Below, in pieces: positions 6,654 through 11,473 of a stretch of DNA of 11,473 nt. Source of the DNA: JABWBR01 sp036741235 (lineage in GTDB: Bacteria; Bacteroidota; Bacteroidia; Chitinophagales; Saprospiraceae); the NCBI GenBank assembly GCA_036741235.1, contig DAINSQ010000149.1, positions 1-11,473 of the forward strand, written 5' to 3'. Position 1 is the first letter of the stretch; each line of letters opens with the position of its first letter. A program made the translations under genes and the position numbers. The notes beneath the pieces were generated by a model, which saw only the letters and a program-made list of their open reading frames with translations, was not told the DNA's origin and did not search any database.

Positions 6654-7616
6654 ATGGAGGCTTCTTCGTTGCTTCTCAACTTGAGCAGTGCGCCTATTCT
6701 GTTTTTCTTCGTGGGCATTGCGGCAGCCTTATTGCGGTCAGATCTGGAGATCCCGCAGCCGGTATCCAAATTCCTTTCTATTTATTTGCTCTTTGCTATC
6801 GGCATCAAAGGCGGCAGCGAGCTAGCGCACAGCGCGTCGGAGCAAGAGGTGTTTGTAGCCCTGGGATTATCGCTGTTTTTTGCGTTTGTTACGCCTTTTT
6901 ACGCTTATCGCATACTTGCCAGCCGCCTGAATAACGATAATGCAGCAGCTACGGCAGCCGTATATGGTTCGGTAAGCGCCGTTACATTTGTTACTGCCGT
7001 CGTCTTTCTGCAGGAGCGGCAAGTAATATACGGCAGTTATATGGTAGCCGCCATGGCGCTGATGGAGGCGCCGGCTATTATTGTAGGCGTATATCTGCAT
7101 CGCCGGTTTTCGGGTGAGGAAAAATCGCTGCCTTTCCGCAAGTTGTTGCACGAGGCCCTTACCAACGGCTCCGTAATCATGATAACAGGCGCTTTGTTGG
7201 TGGGATTGCTAGCCTCAGAAAAATCGCTGGAAGAGGTCAAACCCTTTTCAGAAGGGCTTTTTAAAGGCTTTTTGGCATTATTCCTGCTCGACATGGGCCT
7301 GCTTGCAGGCAAACGCCTGAAATTCCTGTTTCGCACCGGCTGGTTTCCCGTGATATTCGGCATCGTTTTTCCACTTGCCAATGCAACGCTGGCCATCGGG
7401 GCTTGCTATTTGGCAGGAATCGAAAAAGGTAACGCCTTTTTGCTTACCATCCTTTGTTGCAGCGCTTCGTACATCGCCGTGCCGGCCGCTATGCGCATGG
7501 CGATACCTAAATCCAACCCCGGGCTTTTTGTCCCAATGGCATTGGCCATCACTTTTCCTTTTAATATCGTATTAGGTATGCCGCTGTATTTCTGGATTAT
7601 TGAAAAACTGTTTTAG
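6654..7616 (+). CDS. sbtA: SbtA-type sodium-dependent bicarbonate transporter
   Basis: This inner-membrane permease of 320 residues belongs to the SbtA (formerly DUF897) family, which imports bicarbonate together with Na+. About ten hydrophobic segments occur in two halves, as expected from the inverted five-helix repeats. Family landmarks are YGSVSAVTFVTAVVFLQ (104-120) in the first half, MALMEAPAIIVG (134-145), and CCSASYIAVPAAMRMAIP (268-285) near the end. It is shorter than cyanobacterial SbtA (about 370 residues), mainly because the central cytoplasmic linker (about 150-170) is brief. The downstream gene, 2 nt after the stop, encodes an SbtB-like PII protein, the classic partner. With the SulP transporter and carbonic anhydrase upstream, it forms an inorganic-carbon block. 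No promoter is recognisable in the 98-nt spacer. Confidence 0.88.
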   Translation: MEASSLLLNLSSAPILFFFVGIAAALLRSDLEIPQPVSKFLSIYLLFAIGIKGGSELAHSASEQEVFVALGLSLFFAFVTPFYAYRILASRLNNDNAAATAAVYGSVSAVTFVTAVVFLQERQVIYGSYMVAAMALMEAPAIIVGVYLHRRFSGEEKSLPFRKLLHEALTNGSVIMITGALLVGLLASEKSLEEVKPFSEGLFKGFLALFLLDMGLLAGKRLKFLFRTGWFPVIFGIVFPLANATLAIGACYLAGIEKGNAFLLTILCCSASYIAVPAAMRMAIPKSNPGLFVPMALAITFPFNIVLGMPLYFWIIEKLF

Positions 7617-7618
7617 CT

Positions 7619-7912
7619 ATGGAAAAGATGACAAAGCTGGAAATAGTTATCCCAGCTTCAGAACTGGATGATTTTATTGAGTTGCTCGAACAACTCAGCG
7701 TTCCGGGCTATACCATTTTTCGGCAGGTTGCCGGAATGGGCGACCGGGGTTTCCAGGATGCTATCGGCCTGAGCGGCGCCTTTGAAAACGCCTACCTGAT
7801 CGTGGCCTGCAACGCTGAAGTGTTCGAGCGACTACGAGAGCCTATTCGCGTTTATCTGCGTTCTCATGGCGGCTTTTGCCTCATCTCCGAGGTCATGTGG
7901 CTATTGCACTAA
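7619..7912 (+). CDS. sbtB: SbtB-like PII-family regulator of the adjacent SbtA
   Basis: This is a small soluble PII-fold protein of 97 residues. The ferredoxin-like pattern is visible: a first strand LEIVIPA (7-13), a helix ELDDFIELLEQL (15-26), the PII-like GYT turn (30-32), a flexible glycine-rich T-loop (about 38-56), a strand AYLIVACN (58-65), a helix (66-82) and a final strand CLISEVMWLL. Cyanobacterial SbtB binds SbtA through its T-loop and responds to adenine nucleotides including cAMP. This protein ends right after the last strand and lacks the C-terminal CGPxGC R-loop of redox-regulated SbtB. The ATG at 7619 lies 2 nt after the sbtA stop, so coupling is likely; the ATG three codons later (7628) is an alternative. 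The family call rests on fold pattern plus neighbour. Confidence 0.78.
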   Translation: MEKMTKLEIVIPASELDDFIELLEQLSVPGYTIFRQVAGMGDRGFQDAIGLSGAFENAYLIVACNAEVFERLREPIRVYLRSHGGFCLISEVMWLLH

Positions 7913-7937
7913 ACCTCTATGCCATGCTGCGCATACT

Positions 7938-9023
7938 TTACTTCTTCTCTTTAGCTTTATTCTGCATTTGTTTGGCCAAATCTTCGTAGATAGCCTGCTG
8001 CCCCTGCGGAGCATTTGGCGCCGCTTGCAGGTAGTACTTGGCTGATTCTTTGTAATTGCCCAGCGCGGCATAACCGCGTGCCAGGCCTACCAGAGTGGTG
8101 AACTTGTCGTCGGGGTGGCGTTGGCGGTTCATTTGAAAGACCTGCATGGCCCGCTCCGTTTTTCCTTCATCGAGTAAACTCCGGGCATAAAAGTGCATGT
8201 CATTCATATTAGCCAGTTGTAGCGCCTGGTCCATCACCCTGTCAGCGCCGGCATTATCGCCCAGCTTTGACAAAATTTGCGCTTTAGTGCGCAAATTGGC
8301 ATAGGTTGCCTGCGAGAAAGAGGGGTCGCCGCTGATAGAAATGTCAACCCACTGCAATGCTTCGTCAAGATTGACATTGTGCACCAGGCACCATTGCGCA
8401 GCATCATTGTAGGCCTGCCAGGTAAAACCCTGTAAGCCCCTGAGTTGCTTGCGAATACTGGCCAGTGTGATGGAAACGATATCAACCTCTACAACAAACC
8501 CGACCCTTACCTTTTCCCAGCTCATCTCTACCCGGGCAGAATTCTCGCTGATGGGGGTAAAGTGGTATTCCAGGAATTCCTGCATAGGACAAGTGCCGGG
8601 CTGTGCGCTTACGCGAAGGGCATCTTCTGTCGATTGATAGAAATAACTGCCCCATGCAGTATGGTCTGTGGAAAAAATAATTCGCCATTCGCCTTTTTCC
8701 AATGGGATCATGTGCAAACCATAAGCGCCGGCAGCCAGCGGCTGTCCGTTGATCTTGGCATCGTGCTCAAATTTGATTATTGTATTGAAGTTGGCGCCGG
8801 CCCGCCATACCTGGCCGTAAGGAACCAACTCGCCCCATATCTTACCCTCGCGACCACGCACTGCAGGGCGAGAATATTCAATCGAGACGGTGGTCAGACC
8901 AATGCGCTCACTTACAAAGGCTTTTGAACTGGGCTGCGGCAAATCCAGATAGACGCTTTGCGCAGATACATAGGCGCCGGTGAATAACCATAGCGCCAGT
9001 GTGAGACGGAAAATCGTTGACAT
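7938..9023 (-). CDS. Exported DUF2911 protein with C-terminal TPR-like repeats
   Basis: The 361-residue protein has a signal peptide (about 1-21, ending AYVSAQ), so it is likely periplasmic. Residues about 24-175 form a DUF2911 domain, recognised by IEYSRPAVRGREGKIWGELV (48-67), YGQVWRAGANFNT (69-81) and the following GAYGLHMIP block. The C-terminal part (about 200-350) is helical with TPR-like units, for example DDKFTTLVGLARGYAALGNY (305-324). DUF2911 has no established function and is abundant in Bacteroidota. The gene is convergent with sbtB, with only 25 nt between stop codons and no obvious terminator there. I see no functional tie to bicarbonate transport. Confidence 0.85.
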   Translation of the reverse strand: MSTIFRLTLALWLFTGAYVSAQSVYLDLPQPSSKAFVSERIGLTTVSIEYSRPAVRGREGKIWGELVPYGQVWRAGANFNTIIKFEHDAKINGQPLAAGAYGLHMIPLEKGEWRIIFSTDHTAWGSYFYQSTEDALRVSAQPGTCPMQEFLEYHFTPISENSARVEMSWEKVRVGFVVEVDIVSITLASIRKQLRGLQGFTWQAYNDAAQWCLVHNVNLDEALQWVDISISGDPSFSQATYANLRTKAQILSKLGDNAGADRVMDQALQLANMNDMHFYARSLLDEGKTERAMQVFQMNRQRHPDDKFTTLVGLARGYAALGNYKESAKYYLQAAPNAPQGQQAIYEDLAKQMQNKAKEKK

Positions 9024-9501
9024 GAGTGGCGTGTTTATTTTTGAAATAATACTTTACAAACTCATATCACGGCATAGCGTTAATCATATCATTAAACGCC
9101 TGCAATTGGGTAATTTCAAAGGTAATGATAAATCAAGATGTGCGCAATGACATAGTGAATGACCAATGTCAACACTTTCTTTTGAGAAAAGATTATATTT
9201 CTCGCTTCGATTTTTTATGAAAATATGCCGGCCTCATTATTTTTTCGACGAACGATCACAACTTTTTTTGTTAAGATATAAATTTGTTTAATGCAGTTGT
9301 TTTAAAATTTTATTCTTTTCAGCGTAGCCAATTGGTCGGATAAAGTTGATTTATCCAAAAACATTCCGAACCGGCTTTTCTCCAGCAGCACTGCCGGTGA
9401 GTCTTATCATTTGACGCTCAATTGCATATCGCGTAACTTTGTAATAGATTTGCGTCTTAGTGTAACAGATACACGAACTATTGCTAACCAATTCATGTCA
9501 C
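9024..9501 (+). other. Non-coding divergent region between the DUF2911 and CBM48 genes
   Basis: No credible gene is seen in this 478-bp A/T-rich stretch. It holds a 6-bp inverted repeat GAGAAA/TTTCTC (9185-9190, 9199-9204), a GC-rich inverted repeat ACCGGC/GCCGGT (9370-9375, 9393-9398) just upstream of the CBM48 promoter, and that promoter itself. The second inverted repeat is placed like an operator, but nothing else supports that. For the DUF2911 gene I see only a one-mismatch -7 candidate, TGAGTTTG on the minus strand at 9064-9057. Confidence 0.5.
9411..9441 (+). promoter_or_regulatory. Bacteroidota-type promoter of the CBM48 gene pair
   Basis: TTG at 9411-9413 and TAACTTTG at 9434-9441 are separated by 20 nt, matching the Bacteroidota -33/-7 layout, and give a leader of about 55 nt before the ATG at 9502. 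A second -7 candidate, TAGATTTG (9445-9452), lies just downstream without a matching -33. A strong terminator after the second CBM48 gene suggests one bicistronic unit. Confidence 0.65.
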
Positions 9502-10002
9502 ATGCTCAAAAAAGAGTATTCTAAAAGCAAACCTGTTTGCAAGGTTACCTTTTCACTGCCGCAAGAAGCTGTTCAAAACGCTACAACAGTGAAAGTACTG
9601 GGTGATTTCAACGCCTGGAGTTGGGAAAACGGCGCTGTGATGAAACTCGCCGGCGGCGAATATAAAGCCAGCCTCGAACTCGAAACCGGTCGCCATTATG
9701 AATTCCGCTACTACGTAGACCAAAGCTACTGGGTTACCGACCCTGCCGCCGATGGCTATACGCCTACCCCCTTTGGTACGCACAATGCTATCGTTGCTAT
9801 CGAACCTTTTGTAGCCGCCGCACCCGCCAAAAAGGCCGCCGCCCCGAAGAAAGCTGCCGAGCCCAAAAAAGCCGCCGCTCCCGCCAAACCCGCTACAGCC
9901 AAAAAGGCTGTTGCGCCTAAAAAGGAAGAAGCGCCAAAGGCCAAGACCACCGCGGCCAAACCGGCAAAAAGCGACAAAACCAAAGGCGGTAAAAAAGCCT
10001 GA
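9502..10002 (+). CDS. CBM48/AMPK glycogen-binding-like protein with Lys/Ala/Pro-rich tail
   Basis: The 166-residue product has no signal peptide and is probably cytoplasmic. Residues about 10-102 form one early-set (isoamylase N-domain, CBM48/AMPK-beta-like) immunoglobulin-type domain: CKVTFSLP, VKVLGDFNAWS (30-40), YEFRYYVD (66-73), W77, and TPFGTHNAIV (89-98). The family binds alpha-glucans such as glycogen, and exposed W39 and W77 fit that role. Residues 104-166 are a low-complexity tail of AAPKK, AAPAK and similar units, strongly basic and histone-H1-like, a type of tail that usually contacts nucleic acid or polyanions. No catalytic domain is attached. I chose the ATG at 9502; a TTG at 9481 would add seven poorly matching residues, while residues from M1 onward align with the paralogue next door (shared KSKPVCK). 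Whether it binds glycogen or something else is unknown. Confidence 0.85.
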   Translation: MLKKEYSKSKPVCKVTFSLPQEAVQNATTVKVLGDFNAWSWENGAVMKLAGGEYKASLELETGRHYEFRYYVDQSYWVTDPAADGYTPTPFGTHNAIVAIEPFVAAAPAKKAAAPKKAAEPKKAAAPAKPATAKKAVAPKKEEAPKAKTTAAKPAKSDKTKGGKKA

Positions 10003-10046
10003 TCTGACGACGACGATAGATTGCAAAACCAATAAACTGTATCATC

Positions 10047-10355
10047 ATGATCACCAAACAATTCTTGAAATCCAAACCCGTCTGCAAAGCTACGTTCACC
10101 CTCGAAGCCGAAGCGGCGCCCGCCGCCAAAAAAGTAGCCCTCGTCGGCGAATTCAACGGCTGGAATCCGGAAACGGGTATTGAAATGAAGAAGCAAAAAG
10201 ACGGCGCCTTCAAAGCTGTCGTAGAACTCGAAGCCGGCAAAGAATTTCAGTTCCGCTACCTCGTAGACGGTCAAAACTGGATCAACGGCGCCGCCGATAA
10301 ATACGTGGCTTCACCTTTCGGCGTTGAAAACTGCGTTATCAGCACGCTGAACTAA
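10047..10355 (+). CDS. CBM48/AMPK glycogen-binding-like single-domain protein (paralogue)
   Basis: The 102-residue cytoplasmic product consists almost entirely of one early-set domain. It parallels the upstream gene: KSKPVCKATF (8-17) against KSKPVCKVTF, VALVGEFNGWN (30-40) against VKVLGDFNAWS, FQFRYLVD (67-74) against YEFRYYVD, W78 against W77, and ASPFGVENCVI (88-98) against TPFGTHNAIV. This points to a tandem duplication. It ends right after the domain, without the basic tail of its neighbour. The gene begins 44 nt after the upstream stop, and the strong terminator follows, so the two are probably co-transcribed. Predicted role: alpha-glucan binding or an accessory subunit; no enzyme is fused or adjacent. 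Confidence 0.87.
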   Translation: MITKQFLKSKPVCKATFTLEAEAAPAAKKVALVGEFNGWNPETGIEMKKQKDGAFKAVVELEAGKEFQFRYLVDGQNWINGAADKYVASPFGVENCVISTLN

Positions 10356-10376
10356 CAGTTTTTATCTGCATACCAA

Positions 10377-10411
10377 AAGTCGTCTCTACTCACGTGGAGG
10401 CGACTTTTTTT
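10377..10411 (+). terminator. Strong intrinsic terminator after the CBM48 pair
   Basis: Thirteen bases (10377-10389) pair with 10394-10406, with two G-T wobbles, around the 4-nt loop TCAC. The hairpin runs into seven T residues (10405-10411). It lies 22 nt past the second CBM48 stop. The stem is also A-flanked on its 5' side, but orientation and position favour termination of the plus-strand unit. Confidence 0.9.
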
Positions 10412-10413
10412 GT

Positions 10414-10441
10414 GTTATCAGTTATCGGTTGTCAGTTATCG
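10414..10441 (+). repeat. Four tandem heptamers, GTTATCR type
   Basis: The units GTTATCA, GTTATCG, GTTGTCA and GTTATCG follow each other without gaps, starting just after the terminator T tract. Only one base differs in the third unit apart from the alternating last base. They form the left edge of a compact intergenic repeat module. Non-coding. Confidence 0.85.
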
Positions 10442-10445
10442 GTTT

Positions 10446-10507
10446 GTTTATGAGTTTATTGGTTTGTGGTGTCCACTTTTATTCATAAACCTAATAAACG
10501 CATAAAC
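10446..10507. repeat. Imperfect inverted repeat (ATAAACC-rich)
   Basis: The left arm GTTTATGAGTTTATTGGTTT (10446-10465) is complementary to 10487-10507, with one mismatch and one extra base. The loop between the arms is 21 nt (10466-10486). The right arm contains CATAAACC twice. A cruciform or RNA hairpin is possible. No ORF or transposase is associated. Confidence 0.75.
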
Positions 10508-10519
10508 CTATAAACAAAT

Positions 10520-10540
10520 CCACAACCCACAACCCACAAC
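10520..10540 (+). repeat. Three tandem CCACAAC heptamers
   Basis: CCACAAC is repeated three times perfectly. Read on the other strand the unit is GTTGTGG, related to the GTTATCR heptamers about 80 bp upstream, so the module is framed by similar heptamers in opposite orientation. Confidence 0.85.
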
Positions 10541-10669
10541 CGTCCATCCATCAAAATCAGCTCTTGATCGAAAGATTGCGCAGTTTATTTGAACCTTTTA
10601 TAGCTTAGCAGCGTCAAGATGAAAAAGACATTCTGTTTTTTTAGCCAATTAACTAAAATCAACTTTGCT

Positions 10670-11389
10670 ATGCTGAAAAAAGTATTGTTTTTACTTGTGG
10701 CCGTTGTGGCTGTTGTCAACTTGCATGCCCAAAGCGTGGATGATATTATCAACAATTACCTCGCAAATACCGGCGGCGCCGAAAAATGGAAGGAAGTTAC
10801 CGGTACGAAAATGGAAGGCGTGATGAGTATGGGCGGTTTCGAATTTCCCGGATCAATTACCGAAAAATCCCCCAACAAGCAACGCCTCGATGTTAACGTT
10901 CAAGGAAAAACGATCGTACAAGCTTACGACGGTACCACCGCCTGGGCAGTCAACCCCTTCCAGGGCGGCGATGCCCCCCAGAAAATGTCGCCCGAAGAAG
11001 CTGAACAAATGACTAAAGCAGAATTCGGCAGCCCCTTCCTCAATTACAAGGAAAAAGGTCACGCAGTTGAACTGCTGGGCAAAAAAACGATTGAAGGCGC
11101 CGAAACTTTCGAAGTGAAACTGACCAAGAAAAATGGCGATATCGAATACCACTATTTCGATACCGAAGCCTTTGTGCCTATTATGTTTAAATCCACTATT
11201 TCGTCAGGCCCTATGAAAGGCCAGGAAACAGAAACCTATTACAGCGATTATCAGGATGTGAACGGCTTGATGTTCCCCCATTTCGTAGAATCCAAAGTGG
11301 CCGGCCAGTCGTTCCAGAAAATTACGATCAAGAAGATCGAGGTGAACGGGAATTATGAGGATTCCCTCTTCGCTTTTCCTACAAAATAA
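10670..11389 (+). CDS. Exported LolA/LolB-fold-like protein (outer-membrane lipoprotein-sorting type)
   Basis: The 239-residue product has a classic signal peptide (MLKKVLFLLVAVVAVVNLHA, then QS) and is predicted to be periplasmic. The mature part begins with VDDIINNYLANTGGAEKWKE (23-42), typical of the Bacteroidota family annotated as outer-membrane lipoprotein-sorting proteins. It continues with beta strands such as KMEGVMSMGG, QRLDVNVQGK, VQAYDGTTAWAVNPFQGG, AETFEVKLTKKNGDIEYHYF and VNGLMFPHFVESK, fitting an unclosed LolA/LolB half-barrel that binds acyl chains. Actual lipoprotein carriage is not shown. An in-frame ATG at 10619 would put 17 residues before the signal peptide, so 10670 is preferred. 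A weak -7 candidate, TAGCTTAG at 10601-10608, has one mismatch. Confidence 0.78.
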   Translation: MLKKVLFLLVAVVAVVNLHAQSVDDIINNYLANTGGAEKWKEVTGTKMEGVMSMGGFEFPGSITEKSPNKQRLDVNVQGKTIVQAYDGTTAWAVNPFQGGDAPQKMSPEEAEQMTKAEFGSPFLNYKEKGHAVELLGKKTIEGAETFEVKLTKKNGDIEYHYFDTEAFVPIMFKSTISSGPMKGQETETYYSDYQDVNGLMFPHFVESKVAGQSFQKITIKKIEVNGNYEDSLFAFPTK

Positions 11390-11419
11390 TTGCAGCTCGG
11401 AAATCACCCGATTGTGAAG

Positions 11420-11473
11420 GGTTATGAAAGGTTATGAGGGGTTATGAAAGGTTATGAGGGGTTATGAAAGGTT
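11420..11473 (+). repeat. 10-bp tandem repeat in a 20-bp alternating period, running off the window
   Basis: Five complete units alternate perfectly between GGTTATGAAA and GGTTATGAGG, followed by GGTT at the window end. The array starts about 30 bp after the stop of the preceding gene. The units are 10 bp long, so no reading frame is preserved between single units. The full array length cannot be seen. Confidence 0.92.

Noticed and set aside
7913..7937. Bidirectional terminator between sbtB and the DUF2911 gene
   Set aside because: Only a 4-bp ATGC/GCAT pairing is present and there is no T tract on either side.
9553..10274. Long minus-strand frames opposite the CBM48 genes
   Set aside because: Their Gly/Phe/Ala-rich translation simply mirrors the Lys/Ala/Pro codons and the paralogous domains on the plus strand.
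10414..10540. CRISPR array
   Set aside because: The repeats are contiguous heptamers with no spacers and no cas gene nearby.

Overview
The window looks like chromosome from a Bacteroidota bacterium, probably Saprospiria-like. The evidence is the promoter style (TAnnTTTG -7 elements, four clear copies), weak or absent Shine-Dalgarno sequences, exported proteins cleaved at A-Q or S-Q, and families common in that phylum (DUF4397, DUF2911-TPR, small CBM48 proteins). The genus-level guess is inference; no rRNA or tRNA gene is present.

Layout. Positions 1-518 (minus) hold the N-terminal part of an exported DUF4397 protein cut by the window edge. Positions 691-1719 (minus) encode an L-Ala-D/L-Glu-type dipeptide epimerase of the enolase superfamily, and 2019-3332 (minus) encodes RimO, the ribosomal protein S12 methylthiotransferase. 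Between these two genes lies a compact promoter-to-terminator unit of about 200 nt with no convincing ORF. Its 5' end can pair with a segment just before the terminator, so it is a candidate small RNA, possibly 6S-like.

Positions 3583-7912 (plus) form the centre of the window, an inorganic-carbon cluster. It encodes a SulP/BicA-like anion transporter with a C-terminal STAS-like domain, a beta-carbonic anhydrase 5 nt downstream, a signal-peptide outer-membrane barrel-like protein, an SbtA-type sodium-dependent bicarbonate transporter, and an SbtB/PII-like regulator 2 nt after SbtA. Two unrelated bicarbonate importers, the hydrating enzyme and a PII-like regulator thus sit in one co-directional block. 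No carboxysome or RubisCO gene is visible here, so bicarbonate for anaplerotic and biosynthetic carboxylation is the likelier use (inference).

Positions 7938-9023 (minus, convergent) encode an exported DUF2911 plus TPR-like protein. A 478-bp non-coding stretch follows, ending in a good Bacteroidota promoter that serves two tandem paralogous single-domain CBM48/AMPK-glycogen-binding-like proteins. The first has a 60-residue Lys/Ala/Pro histone-H1-like tail and the second has none. A strong intrinsic terminator closes this unit. Next come a heptamer-repeat and inverted-repeat module, an exported LolA/LolB-fold-like protein (10670-11389), and a perfect 10/20-bp tandem repeat that runs off the window edge.
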